64,000 nt of DNA from Pseudomonas putida (GCF_002741075.1 NZ_CP016634.1:1008501-1072500), one strand, 5' to 3'; shown: positions 48,520-57,674, counted from the first letter of the stretch. The notes: generated by a model not told the origin, from the sequence alone. Made by a program: numbers and translations.

Positions 48520-48652
48520 GAATACGTTCCTTGTCACGGGGCTTTTGAGTGCCCAAGGCGCTTCTATCGATAGGTACCGGGGCTTGTGGCATGTGCTTGG
48601 AGCATGGGCCTACTGTCACAGGTAGTGCTCGGCCCCTCACAACCGGGTTGCC

Positions 48653-49717
48653 TCAGTGGGGCAAGTAACCTTTGACGTAGCGCACGGTCTTTTCCAGCGT
48701 TCGCGCCATGTCGGGGTGTGTGAACTGATACTTGCGCTCCAGATGCTCGCTATGACGCATGTCGAAGCGCTGGGTCTGAATGAAGTCCAACGACTCGGCG
48801 CTGATCGCGAGTCGGGCCGCGAGGCCCGGAATCGTCAAAATCCACCTGAGCAGCCCTATCGGTACATGGCGGCGGGGTGCCTTGACCTGCAGCGTTCCTG
48901 CGATCTGCGCGAGCATCCCCTGCAGGTTCGGTGTGTGCTCATAGAGCGCCAGGACCTGCCGGTTGGCCATCGAGGGGTCGAACGCCACGCAGGTTATCAT
49001 CTTCACCAGGTAATCGACGCTGACCAATGGCAGCCAGTGGCTGGCGGAGCCGGGGATCGCTTTGAACCGGCCTTGTGCCAGGTTTCGAATGAGGTCGGCC
49101 AGAGGTTGTCCTTGCGGAATATGCCCAGTCTCGCTGTGGCCACATACCGTAGCAGGATGAACGACTGTGTAATCCGCGCCGGCATCCTGCATATAACGGA
49201 TGACTGCGAAATGGGATTCGATCTTGCTGCCTTCGTAGCCTCCCACACGGGCGTAGACTGCAGGCCAATCTGTGTTTTCAGGGCGCTCGTTATCAACGCC
49301 GATACTGGCAAGGTGGGCAAGGTTTTGCAGCATGAAGCCGCCCACCATGAGCAATCGGATGTCCAGGCTCGCCGCAAGCCTGGCGACGCTCAGCGCCCCT
49401 TGCACATTCACGGCACGGGCGCGTTCCATCGTCAGTCCCCAGGAAAAATCCGCCGCAAGGTGAAAGACCACCGAGGCCGAAGACACACACTCCTTGTCCG
49501 CCTCGCTGAGTCCAAGCTCCTCTAGGCTGATGTCGCCTTGAACGGCATGGACATACGCAGGGTCCCCGCCCAGTCGGCCTACTTGCTCTCTGAGCCGCTC
49601 GAGGTTTCCAGGATTGCGCATGAGCACCCAGGTCTTGTGCCCTGTCGCGGTGAGACGAGCCAGCAAATGTTGACCCACAAACCCACTGCCGCCTGTGACG
49701 AAGCATTCCACGCTCAT
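48653..49717 (-). CDS. Extended short-chain dehydrogenase / epimerase
   Basis: 354 residues. N-terminal NAD(P) motif TGGSGFVGQHLLARLTATGH; VFHLAADFSWGL; and the C-terminal substrate part. The usual YxxxK catalytic pair may be in YEGSKIESHFAV (Tyr and Lys separated by three residues). The substrate is unknown; relatives act on sugars, steroids or phenolic aldehydes. Expressed from a MerR-type promoter at 49748-49778 and paired with the divergent MerR gene. Confidence 0.82.
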   Translation of the reverse strand: MSVECFVTGGSGFVGQHLLARLTATGHKTWVLMRNPGNLERLREQVGRLGGDPAYVHAVQGDISLEELGLSEADKECVSSASVVFHLAADFSWGLTMERARAVNVQGALSVARLAASLDIRLLMVGGFMLQNLAHLASIGVDNERPENTDWPAVYARVGGYEGSKIESHFAVIRYMQDAGADYTVVHPATVCGHSETGHIPQGQPLADLIRNLAQGRFKAIPGSASHWLPLVSVDYLVKMITCVAFDPSMANRQVLALYEHTPNLQGMLAQIAGTLQVKAPRRHVPIGLLRWILTIPGLAARLAISAESLDFIQTQRFDMRHSEHLERKYQFTHPDMARTLEKTVRYVKGYLPH

Positions 49718-49747
49718 GCCTGATTCCTTGTTTGGATGATGGGCGCA

Positions 49748-49778
49748 GGCTAAGGTGTAGAGCCTGCTCTACAGTCAA
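49748..49778 (-). promoter_or_regulatory. MerR-type promoter with 19-base spacer
   Basis: On the minus strand: -35 TTGACT (49778-49773), 19-base spacer that holds the palindrome GTAGAGCAGGCTCTAC (49772-49757), and a weak -10 TTAGCC (49753-49748). A stretched spacer with a dyad inside is the classic site where MerR proteins twist DNA to activate. It would drive the dehydrogenase gene and be controlled by the MerR gene next to it. Confidence 0.7.
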
Positions 49779-49789
49779 GGTTTTTTTAC

Positions 49790-50191
49790 GTGAATATCGG
49801 AGAATTGGAGCGCCGAAGTGGGCTGGGCCGCCATGCATTGCGCTATTACGAGCAACTCGGGCTGATCGTCGCCCATCGACAGGCCAACAATTACCGCAGC
49901 TACAGCGAGCAGACCGTTATTGACCTGGCGTTCATTCAGAGCGCCCAGGGGGCGGGTTTTTCACTCGCTGAGATTGGGAACATCCTGGCGGCCAAACGGG
50001 GTAATTCGATCAACTGCGCGCAAGGCGCAGCCTTGGTCGCCAGCAAGATGGCCGACATTCAAGCGAAGATCGCCACCTTGCAAGCTGCGTATGTTTTTCT
50101 GGACGCGGAGCGCGCCAAGCTTGAAGCCAGTGCCATTGCCCAAGGGCTCATGGTTGGGGCGAGCGCGCCCGAGCGACCGTCCGATGCTTGA
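49790..50191 (+). CDS. MerR-family transcriptional regulator
   Basis: 133 residues. Winged helix MNIGELERRSGLGRHALRYY, then EQLGLIVAHRQANNYRSYSE; then the long dimerisation helix (AALVASKMADIQAKIATLQA). Only one Cys is evident (INCAQG), so it is unlikely to be a metal sensor of the CueR/ZntR type; effector unknown. Divergent from the dehydrogenase gene. Confidence 0.88.
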   Translation: MNIGELERRSGLGRHALRYYEQLGLIVAHRQANNYRSYSEQTVIDLAFIQSAQGAGFSLAEIGNILAAKRGNSINCAQGAALVASKMADIQAKIATLQAAYVFLDAERAKLEASAIAQGLMVGASAPERPSDA

Positions 50192-50233
50192 TGGCGTACT
50201 CTGCTTGGGTACTGTTTTGAATAGCAGCAGGCA

Positions 50234-50940
50234 TCAGAATGAACAGCCGATAGCCAAAGCGCTTTGCAAGGCAAACCAGAACGTGGCGACGTCGGCGGTA
50301 TTGTCCAGGGAGCGGCCGCTGATCGCTTCGATACGGCGTACCCGATAGACCAGGGTCTGCTTGTGCACATGCAGGCGTTGCGCGGCGTTGACCCAAGGCC
50401 ATGGGCCCAGGGGGTGAAGGTATCCAGCGATACCAGGTAGAGGCAGCATTGGATATCTGTCTGAAGGCGCTGGAGCAGCGCGGGTAGCCCCAGGCCCTGA
50501 ATGCTCAGGCGAGCGCTTTCATAGACTTTGGCCAAGGCCCCGCGCCGTGCGAACTCATCTTGCTGATTGGCATCGATGATCGCGCGGGTCACCGCGGCGA
50601 AGGGGACGCCGTATTCGGTGAGGATCACCGGGAACCCCAGCGTTTCGGCCTGCTCGACCAGGGCACTGATGTCCTGCGGAGCCTGCATGTGCTCGCCGAT
50701 CATCATGCCGGCGATCCCCGCTTGGGCCAGGCGTGTCACATAGGTGTGCTGCTCGGCCGGTACCCGGGGGATGCCCAGGCCGGTGGTCATCAGCACGTCG
50801 CCTTCACCCAGCCACTCGGTGGGGTCGGGCAGCTCGCAGACGTGGGCCCAGCGTACCTTGTGGTCCAACCCTTGGGCACCGCTGAGCAGGCGCGAACGAA
50901 GTTCCGGTATCGCAATCAGGTCACGAACGCGTTGCAACAT
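50234..50940 (-). pseudogene. PucR-family regulator with internal deletion and frameshift
   Basis: The N-terminal part is good PucR sequence: MLQRVRDLIAIPELRSRLLS, EWLGEGDVLMTTGLGIPRVP and PVILTEYGVPFAAVTRAIID, up to LDTFTPWAHGL. Just there (about 50400) the reading frame shifts, and the remaining recognisable part (LHVHKQTLVYRVRRIEAISG) is the C-terminal PucR helix-turn-helix in another frame. The middle domain, normally over 100 residues, is missing. So the regulator of this catabolic cluster looks dead. Confidence 0.78.
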
Positions 50941-51001
50941 GCGCAGGCCGCTCCAGGCGGTGGTCAAGGGTGGGCTCCCATACTGCCTCAAGCGTGCGGC
51001 A

Positions 51002-52234
51002 TCACCAACTGGCGGGCAGCATACCCAGCGCCGACAGCACCGCGTACACGCCACTGGAGAGGAAGATCAGCACGATGACGATCTGAATCAGCGGGTGCGC
51101 GTACCAGCCACAGGTGAACGCTGGTGCCTGATCGCCTGCCTTGCGTGCCGCGTTGAGCAGCAGGATCGGGATGATGCCCATCAGCACGCCGCCGAAGGTG
51201 CCGGCGAAGTACAGCGCGTTAACGAAGCCACTGAAGCCGGAATAGGCCACGAGGATCGGTGGCAGCGTCACCACGGCCAGCACGACTAACCGCTTGCGCT
51301 TGTTGCTTTCATCGCCCAGGCGCATCTGGTCGAAAATGTTGGTGAACAGGCATCCGCCCAGCCCCCAATAGGACGTCAGCATGGCCAGCAAGGCAAAGGT
51401 ATTGGCCACGTAATAGGCCCACTGCCCGAGCGACTTGCCCCAGCTCAAGGTCGCCACTTCGCTCAAATGCTCGGTTCCGACCAGGGCGATGACCGATGCC
51501 GGGATGGCCGCCACCAGCACCAGGGTCAGCAGCATGCCGCCGATGATCAGCCCGGGGATGCGCTTGGGCGTTTCCAAGTTGCCCCGCACGATCTCAGGCA
51601 CCAGGAACTGCGCACCGAACACGAACACCGCCAGGTTGAAGATCGGTACCACGTACTGCCACTGGCTCTGCCACAGGTGGACCAGGGTCGAGTCTTCGTG
51701 CAGTACGGTGGCGCCGATCAGCAGGCAGACAATCAGTACCATCCCCGTGCTGATCAGCTTCTCAGCCACACCGAGCGCCTTGAGCCCCAGGTACAGCACC
51801 AATGCAGCGGGGATGAAGAACAACAAGCTGCCCTGTTGCCGGCTCAGGCCGTATTGGCCGAAGAAGTCAGCGAGGATATTGCCGCTGCCGCTGATGTAGG
51901 CGATGAGTGCGCCATAGCTGTTGGCGGCGACGGCGAAGAAGATCAGCCAGCCGCCGAATGCCCCCAGGTACTTGCGGGACAGGCCACTCAACTGCAGGTT
52001 CTGGCGGGTCCGCAGGCAGCTTTCGGCGACGTAGAGCATGGTGATGACGCAGAACAGGCAGGTCACCAGCAGGCAGACCAGCAACGGGATGTAGCCGACC
52101 TTGCGGGCGGCGAAGGCCATGCTGAGCACGCCTGCGCCGATGTTGGTGCCAATGATGATGCCAAGCGTTTCGAAGCGCCCCAGTGCATGGGCCTTTAGGC
52201 CTGATTCCTGGGGGATCTGTTGTTGTACACCCAC
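51002..52234 (-). CDS. Aromatic amino acid-type permease (HAAAP family)
   Basis: 410 residues, eleven membrane helices. The N-terminal stretch FETLGIIIGTNIGAGVLSMA is the hallmark of the hydroxy/aromatic amino acid permease family (Mtr, TyrP, TnaB). Imports tryptophan, tyrosine or similar amines with protons. Third gene of a leftward cluster after the FAD oxidase and cupin, so it probably brings in the substrate of the oxidase. Confidence 0.85.
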   Translation of the reverse strand: MGVQQQIPQESGLKAHALGRFETLGIIIGTNIGAGVLSMAFAARKVGYIPLLVCLLVTCLFCVITMLYVAESCLRTRQNLQLSGLSRKYLGAFGGWLIFFAVAANSYGALIAYISGSGNILADFFGQYGLSRQQGSLLFFIPAALVLYLGLKALGVAEKLISTGMVLIVCLLIGATVLHEDSTLVHLWQSQWQYVVPIFNLAVFVFGAQFLVPEIVRGNLETPKRIPGLIIGGMLLTLVLVAAIPASVIALVGTEHLSEVATLSWGKSLGQWAYYVANTFALLAMLTSYWGLGGCLFTNIFDQMRLGDESNKRKRLVVLAVVTLPPILVAYSGFSGFVNALYFAGTFGGVLMGIIPILLLNAARKAGDQAPAFTCGWYAHPLIQIVIVLIFLSSGVYAVLSALGMLPASW

Positions 52235-52280
52235 TTCTTGTACCTCGTATTGTCTGTGGGAAAGCGTGCGTTAAGTGCGG

Positions 52281-52616
52281 TCAGTCGAGAATCAGGTAGG
52301 TCTTGCGTACGGTCTGGCGGATCACCCAGGTGCCTTGGGTGTTGGCCTCGAAATAGAGCGCGTCGCCTGCCTGGAACTCGATGGCCTCGCCGTGCTCGGG
52401 GGTGAAGCTGCCTTCGCCGGCCACGATATAGCTGTATTCGGCCTGGGCGACCTGGCGACGGAAGGTGCCAGGGGTGCACTCCCAGATGCCAGTGGTGCCT
52501 TTGCCATCGGGCAGGGCGCGATGCCCAGCGGTTCGCGCCTGGGCGCCATCGTGGCCGAGTGCAGTGAATTCGCTGAAGTCGGGTTGGTCATCCAGACGGA
52601 TGCGGATCAGGGACAT
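52281..52616 (-). CDS. Cupin-domain protein
   Basis: 111 residues in a single beta-barrel. TTGIWECTPGTFRRQVAQAE and YSYIVAGEGSFTPEHGEAIE are cupin motifs (DUF861-like), and YFEANTQGTWVIRQTVRKTY follows. It lies 11 bases beyond the oxidase stop. Small cupins in amine and amino-acid oxidation clusters are common, but their role is mostly unknown. Confidence 0.85.
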   Translation of the reverse strand: MSLIRIRLDDQPDFSEFTALGHDGAQARTAGHRALPDGKGTTGIWECTPGTFRRQVAQAEYSYIVAGEGSFTPEHGEAIEFQAGDALYFEANTQGTWVIRQTVRKTYLILD

Positions 52617-52627
52617 GGGATAACTCC

Positions 52628-54034
52628 TCAGGCTTTGTCTTCGAGGCCGGCCGGGGCGAACCGGGCCAGGTAACGGTCCAGGATGGCAGGCGGTTGTCCA
52701 GCCAGTTCCGAGCGCTCTTTGCGCAATACGGCATTGCGTACCAGCGAGCCGCCCAGATAGCGCACAGGCTCGGGCGGGAAGGTGCGGCAGTTGCGCTCCA
52801 CCAGTGGGCACTGGCTCCACCGGTCCTGACGACCCAGCGCGAGGCTTGCCAGGATGCGCCCGCCCAGGCGGCTTGGGCCTACGCCGTTGCCGCTCCAGCC
52901 GATGCCGTAGTGGATGTTGGCGTGGCCGTCGAGGCGACCGAACACCGGCAGGCTGTCGTAGGTGCGATCGATCGGGCCAGACCAGCGGGCTTCGACGGGA
53001 ATGCCCTGCAGCATCGGATAGGTCCGGCGCAGGTCGGCTTCGGTCAGTGCAAGGCTCGCATCGTCTTCGCTGAACACCTGGCCGATGCGCGAGCCAAAAC
53101 TGATGGCCCCGGTGCCCTTGCCAAAGGCGATGCGTCCGTCATGGGTCGTGCGGTAGTAATCGACCATCAGTTGCGAATCGGTGATGGATTCGCCGCCGGT
53201 CCAGCCGATTTCGTGCAGGCGCTCAGGCATGGCCCGGGTCGCCACGATCGAACTGTTGACCGGGACGATCAGCTTCGAGAGCGAGGGCAGGGCAGCGGCC
53301 CAGGCATTGACCGCCAGCACCACTGAGCGGGCGCGCACGCAGCCTTGGGCCGTCTTCACGCTGGCTGGCTGGCCGGGTTGGATTTGCTGTACCGCCGTGC
53401 TTTCATGGATCTCGATACCGCTGGCCAGCGCTACGCGACGCATGCCTTCAACCAGCAGGGCCGGTTGCACGGTGGCATTGCTGCGCTCGAACACGCCCGC
53501 CAGGTGGACTGATGAACCCGTGCGCCTGGCGACTTCGCGTGCCTCCAGGCGCTCGAATGGCTGAACGCCCAGCCGCTCGCAAGCGGCCAGCGTCGCGTTC
53601 CAGGTATCGACATGCTGCGGCGTGGTGGCCGTCCACAACCAGCCGCTCTGGCGAAAGTGCGCATCGATGCCATGGCGTTCGCAGAAGGTACCGAGCTCCG
53701 TGATGGCGTGTTCCGCGCTCTCGCCGAGCATGCGTGCCTGCTCTTCGCTACAGAAGCTGCGCAGGGTACCGATCTTCGGCCACCAGGACATGACGAAGCC
53801 ACCGTTGCGACCGGATGCGCCACCTCCGCAGACGTGCTGTTCGAGTACCTTCACCCGGGCGTCCGGTTCTTGTTCCTTGAGCGTCAGGGCAGTCCACAGG
53901 CCGACGAAGCCGCCACCGATGATCACCACGTCGGCATCGTGGTCGCCTCGCAGCGGCTGCGTGGCCTGTTGCAGCAAGGCGGTCGCCGTCATCCAGTGGC
54001 TGGGTTTCAAAGGCGGGGTAGGTGTCAGTTTCAT
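52628..54034 (-). CDS. FAD-dependent amine/amino-acid oxidoreductase (DAO family)
   Basis: 468 residues. FAD motif IIGGGFVGLWTALTLKEQ near residue 40; GGGASGRNGGFVMSWWPK; and the C-terminal YGIGWSGNGVGPSRLGGRIL. Such enzymes deaminate or demethylate amines and amino acids. First gene of the cluster with cupin and permease, so the three probably act on one imported amine. Confidence 0.87.
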   Translation of the reverse strand: MKLTPTPPLKPSHWMTATALLQQATQPLRGDHDADVVIIGGGFVGLWTALTLKEQEPDARVKVLEQHVCGGGASGRNGGFVMSWWPKIGTLRSFCSEEQARMLGESAEHAITELGTFCERHGIDAHFRQSGWLWTATTPQHVDTWNATLAACERLGVQPFERLEAREVARRTGSSVHLAGVFERSNATVQPALLVEGMRRVALASGIEIHESTAVQQIQPGQPASVKTAQGCVRARSVVLAVNAWAAALPSLSKLIVPVNSSIVATRAMPERLHEIGWTGGESITDSQLMVDYYRTTHDGRIAFGKGTGAISFGSRIGQVFSEDDASLALTEADLRRTYPMLQGIPVEARWSGPIDRTYDSLPVFGRLDGHANIHYGIGWSGNGVGPSRLGGRILASLALGRQDRWSQCPLVERNCRTFPPEPVRYLGGSLVRNAVLRKERSELAGQPPAILDRYLARFAPAGLEDKA

Positions 54035-54172
54035 TGTTGGCCCCTGGTGGTTGGTAGAGGGCCTTAGTGTTTCCGCTCACCCACGGGGCGACAATTAGAC
54101 GCACATAACAATTCGTATTATGGGTTCGTACGTTCGTATGAGGCACTTCACGACATACCGTCGTGGATGACA

Positions 54173-54409
54173 TCAACCTTCAGGCAGGCTTATTCCGCAA
54201 ACGAAGTCATCCGTGCCCAGGCGGTGCGAGCCATATTCCACGACATAGCCCTCCCCGCGACGCTCGGCCTCGGCCTTGGCGGTTTGCTGGTCGGCATACA
54301 CATCCACAAAATGCCACGGATGCCGGTCTCTCAGTACACCCCAACCCAGCACACAGCCCGCATTGTCAGGGTCGGCTGGAAGATTCTTGGCCAGACTGCG
54401 AATGGTCAT
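54173..54409 (-). CDS. Small hypothetical protein, 78 residues
   Basis: Begins MTIRSLAKNLPADPDNAGCV and is soluble, ending in GISLPEG. WHFVDVYADQQTAKAEAERR suggests a strand-helix unit. AGGAGAGCGAT precedes the ATG, a good ribosome site. It lies between the divergent oxidase promoter and a REP pair. Function not recognised. Confidence 0.72.
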   Translation of the reverse strand: MTIRSLAKNLPADPDNAGCVLGWGVLRDRHPWHFVDVYADQQTAKAEAERRGEGYVVEYGSHRLGTDDFVCGISLPEG

Positions 54410-54466
54410 ATCGCTCTCCTTGAAACGGACACCGCATTCGAGGGCCTGGGGCTGCTGGGCAGCCTA

Positions 54467-54548
54467 TCGCAGGCTTCGCCGGCTCCCACAGGGATTGCGT
54501 CGCTCTTAAGACCTACGCAATTCCTGTGGGAGCGGGTTCACCCGCGAA
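54467..54548. repeat. Inverted pair of putida-type REP elements (REPIN)
   Basis: Left copy ...GCCGGCTCCCACAGGGATTG (54478-54497), right copy ...CAATTCCTGTGGGAGCGGGT (54518-54537). The two halves are reverse complements over about 19 bases, and the right one continues TTCACCCGCGAA. A small hairpin CCGGC AAA GCCGG follows. This is the standard REP doublet arrangement in Pseudomonas and lies in the gap between two leftward genes. Confidence 0.8.
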
Positions 54549-54628
54549 CACCGGCAAAGCCGGTGCCATCCACCGCGAAGAAGTCGCCTCAGCCCCGCGC
54601 CAAGCGCGCAGAGCGGGATAAGCGAGGG

Positions 54629-55459
54629 CTAGCCGCGGACAAAGGCCAGCAGGTCAGCATTGATGGTTTCGGCATGGGTGGTTGGCATGCCGTGGGGGAA
54701 CCCGGCGTAGAGCTTCAGCGTGCTGTTCTGCAGCAACTTCGCCGAGAGCACCCCGGCATTCTCATGGGGCACGATCTGGTCGTCGTCGCCGTGCATGACC
54801 AGGACGGGGAGGGTAATGCGCTTGAGGTCCTCGGTGAAATCGGTTTGCGAGAAAGCAACGATGCCATCGTAGTGAGCCTTGGCGCTGCCCATCATGCCTT
54901 GGCGCCACCAATTGAGGATGGTGCCTTGCGAGGGCTTCGCGCCCGGGCGGTTGTAGCCATAGAACGGGCCCGAGGGGATGTCGTGGTAGAACTGCGCGCG
55001 ATTGGCGGCGAGCTGGGCCTGCAGGTCGTCGAAGACCGACTTGGGCAGACCGCCGGGATTGGCATCAGTCTTGACCATCAAGGGCGGCACCGCGCTGATG
55101 ATGACAGCCTTGGACACGCGATCCTGCCCATGGCGGGCAATGTAGTGCACGACCTCGCCGCCGCCTGTGGAGTGGCCGACATGAACAGCGCCTTGGGTGC
55201 CAAGGTGATCGACCACCGCAGCCACATCATCGGCATAATGGTCCATGTCATGGCCATCCCACACCTGGCTCGAGCGCCCATGCCCGCGGCGGTCGTGCGC
55301 CACCACACGAAACCCCTGGGCCAGGAAGAAGAGCATCTGGGCATCCCAGTCATCGGCACTGAGCGGCCAGCCATGGTGGAAATGAATGACCTGCGCATCG
55401 CGGGGGCCCCAATCCTTGTAGAAGATCTCAACCCCATCTTTGGTGGTGACGTATCCCAT
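54629..55459 (-). CDS. Alpha/beta hydrolase, non-heme chloroperoxidase type
   Basis: 276 residues. Oxyanion HHGWPLSADDW; nucleophile elbow VGHSTGGGEVVHYIA; catalytic Asp in VMHGDDDQIVP; and His in the C-terminal FPHGMPTTHAE. This family hydrolyses esters and makes peracids (cofactor-free haloperoxidase side activity). The start with GGAG at eight bases is MGYVTTKDGVEIFY. Confidence 0.9.
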   Translation of the reverse strand: MGYVTTKDGVEIFYKDWGPRDAQVIHFHHGWPLSADDWDAQMLFFLAQGFRVVAHDRRGHGRSSQVWDGHDMDHYADDVAAVVDHLGTQGAVHVGHSTGGGEVVHYIARHGQDRVSKAVIISAVPPLMVKTDANPGGLPKSVFDDLQAQLAANRAQFYHDIPSGPFYGYNRPGAKPSQGTILNWWRQGMMGSAKAHYDGIVAFSQTDFTEDLKRITLPVLVMHGDDDQIVPHENAGVLSAKLLQNSTLKLYAGFPHGMPTTHAETINADLLAFVRG

Positions 55460-55523
55460 GCTCGCATCTCCTGTGTAGGTGAAGTTCGGCACCGCCCATC
55501 AACTGTAGGATTAAAATTGAAAG

Positions 55524-55536
55524 TGAGTTCAACTCA
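55524..55536. promoter_or_regulatory. Palindromic operator before the YeeE/YedE pair
   Basis: Perfect 13-base palindrome TGAGTTCAACTCA, 16 bases before the start of the first sulfur-transporter gene and 65 bases from the divergent hydrolase start. Likely a repressor site; repressor unknown and not nearby. Confidence 0.5.
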
Positions 55537-55551
55537 TTCGCGGAGGATGCG

Positions 55552-55989
55552 ATGACCATTGATTGGATGGCTTTTACGCCCTGGTCTGCCTTGGCCGGTG
55601 GCGCACTGATCGGGCTGGGGGCCGGGCTGTTCGTAGTGGCAAACGGACGCATCGCGGGCATCAGCGGTTTGCTCGGTTCGATGTTTCAGCGCCGTGGTGA
55701 GGGGCGTGGCGAGAAACTCGCGTTTCTCCTGGGCCTGCTGGCAGCGCCGCTGTTGTGGATGATGTTTGCCACGCTGCCGCCTGCGCATTTCGCCACCGCC
55801 CCTTGGGTGCTCGTGATTGCGGGTCTACTGGTCGGTCTGGGCACGCGTTATGGCAGTGGATGCACCAGTGGCCATGGGGTCTGCGGTATTTCCCGTCTGT
55901 CGCCCCGTTCACTGGTGGCCACGCTGTGCTTCATGGCAACGGGGTTTCTCACGGTCTTTGTCGTTCGACACCTTCTTCAAGGAAGCTGA
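55552..55989 (+). CDS. YeeE/YedE-family (sulf_transp) transporter, first half
   Basis: 145 residues, four to five membrane helices. [20 protein letters not shown] and [20 protein letters not shown] are hallmarks: the paired Cys residues carry thiosulfate in characterised YeeE. This is the N-terminal half of what is one protein in other species. The second half follows one base after the stop. It may import sulfur anions. Confidence 0.88.
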   Translation: MTIDWMAFTPWSALAGGALIGLGAGLFVVANGRIAGISGLLGSMFQRRGEGRGEKLAFLLGLLAAPLLWMMFATLPPAHFATAPWVLVIAGLLVGLGTRYGSGCTSGHGVCGISRLSPRSLVATLCFMATGFLTVFVVRHLLQGS

Positions 55990-55990
55990 C

Positions 55991-56410
55991 ATGTCCCATC
56001 TCAGTGGCTTTATCGCAGGGGTTCTGTTCGGCATGGGGTTGTTGCTGGCGGGTATGGCGAATCCTGCCAAGGTGCTTGGGTTTCTCGACCTTGCCGGGCA
56101 GTGGGATCCCTCACTGGCGTTGGTGATGGTCGGCGCTATCGGTGTGGCGCTGCTGCCCATGGCCTGGGCGCGCAAGCATGGCGTGGCAGTATTGGGCGGC
56201 AAGATGCAACTGCCTGACCGGCGTGATGTGGATCGCCGGCTGGTCGGCGGCAGCCTGCTGTTCGGCATCGGCTGGGGGCTGGCGGGTGTCTGCCCGGGGC
56301 CTGCGCTGGTGTTGCTGCCTGCCGGGTATTGGCAGGCTTGGTTGTTCGTGGTTGCGATGCTCGGCGGCATGGCGCTGTTCCAATGGATCGAGGCGCGTCG
56401 TGGTAACTGA
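55991..56410 (+). CDS. YeeE/YedE-family transporter, second half
   Basis: 139 residues, about four helices. Begins MSHLSGFIAGVLFGMGLLLA; GMANPAKVLGFLDLAG; and GVCPGPALVLLPAG with the conserved Cys. It complements the first half, as in bipartite PmpA/PmpB-type systems. Convergent with the DUF4010 gene (14 bases). Confidence 0.88.
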   Translation: MSHLSGFIAGVLFGMGLLLAGMANPAKVLGFLDLAGQWDPSLALVMVGAIGVALLPMAWARKHGVAVLGGKMQLPDRRDVDRRLVGGSLLFGIGWGLAGVCPGPALVLLPAGYWQAWLFVVAMLGGMALFQWIEARRGN

Positions 56411-56424
56411 TGACCGGAATGCAC

Positions 56425-57669
56425 CTACACCTTGACCAGAAGGCCCAGCCACATCGCGCCGAGCACCGTCAATTGGCCTGGAGCGAAGTACCGGGTGAAG
56501 GGCAGCCCACCGCGGACCAACGCCAGGACGCCTTTGGACAGCGTATTGCCGGTCAGCACCATCATGGCGGGCACCACCAGGCTCGCTATGGTCATTTGGC
56601 CGGCTGCCACCAATGATGCAATGGAGGCGGTCGCAGCGTGCGCATCCCCCACACCGCTGATGAAAGCCGCCAGGTTGACGCCCTGTTGGCCCAGGTGCCT
56701 CAGCAGGAAGGTGGAAAACAACGCAATGCCGGTAATGGCCAGGGTTATGGCCAGTGCGACCCATAAACTGAAGGCACCATCCGCCAGGTTGGCGGCTGAA
56801 GGCGATGACGCCGCATGCCAAGGCGCCAACAGGATGACGCCAGCGCAGAAGGTCGCGACCACCCCCAGGCCGATCGATGGCCAGAACGGGGTTATCAGGC
56901 GCGGGTCGACGATGCCAAGGACCAATGCGAACTGGGTGATCGTGGCAAAGTTGGATAGCACAGCCGCTGCCGCGAGCGACCTGGCATTTCGGCTGTCGGT
57001 TCGGGCCTGTCGGGCAAGCACTGCGATGGTGGCAGCGCCAGAGGCGAACCCTGAAGCGATGGCGCTTATCGGCAGGCCATAACGAGGCCCCATCACACGC
57101 ATGGCGATGTGTCCGATCGCTCCGACAGCCATCAACAGCGCTACCAACGTACAGATGACGTGCGGATTCAGTGCGCCATAGGGGCCCATGAACCGATCTG
57201 GGGTCAACGGCAGCACGACCAAGCTGATGGTCAGCAAGGTCAACCCGTCCCGAACCTCCGCTTCGCTCAATTGCTGCAGCACGAAATGATGGAGTTCGCG
57301 GCGCAGTGTCAACAGTACGGTCAGGACGACCCCCACGGCTGTGGCCAGCCCGGGCTGTTCCAGGCTCAGCGCGCCCAGCACGAGCACCAGCAGCAAGGCC
57401 ACTTCGCTGGTGATCCCAGGCTCTTTCTCTGCATGCTTGCGGTAGTACATGCACACCAGTAGCGCCAGACAAACGAAGGCGACCGCCGCCAGTAGGGGAC
57501 CTGCCAGCACCATGCTGAGGTACCCCAGCAACGACGTGATGGCGAAGGTTCTCAGTCCAGCCGCAGTCTGATCCTCGCTACGGGTTTTCTTGCGCTCTCG
57601 CTCAAGGCCCACGAGCATGCCGATACCCAGCGCCACCGCGCCATGGGCCAGGGTCGCGGAGTCGAGCAT
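56425..57669 (-). CDS. DUF4010/MgtC-like integral membrane protein
   Basis: 414 residues, about twelve helices. The N-terminal IGMLVGLERERKK, AAGLRTFAITSLLG resembles MgtC/SapB domains, and the rest matches DUF4010 (VLPLTPDRFMGPYGALNPHV, ATIAVLARQARTD). Inner-membrane protein of unknown function. It starts five bases after the stop of the FNR-type regulator gene, so they are transcribed together. Confidence 0.85.
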   Translation of the reverse strand: MLDSATLAHGAVALGIGMLVGLERERKKTRSEDQTAAGLRTFAITSLLGYLSMVLAGPLLAAVAFVCLALLVCMYYRKHAEKEPGITSEVALLLVLVLGALSLEQPGLATAVGVVLTVLLTLRRELHHFVLQQLSEAEVRDGLTLLTISLVVLPLTPDRFMGPYGALNPHVICTLVALLMAVGAIGHIAMRVMGPRYGLPISAIASGFASGAATIAVLARQARTDSRNARSLAAAAVLSNFATITQFALVLGIVDPRLITPFWPSIGLGVVATFCAGVILLAPWHAASSPSAANLADGAFSLWVALAITLAITGIALFSTFLLRHLGQQGVNLAAFISGVGDAHAATASIASLVAAGQMTIASLVVPAMMVLTGNTLSKGVLALVRGGLPFTRYFAPGQLTVLGAMWLGLLVKV

Positions 57670-57674
57670 GATGC

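Noticed and set aside
56111..57472. 453-codon frame in another phase across the DUF4010 gene
   Set aside because: No motifs; the DUF4010 frame gives regular membrane helices.
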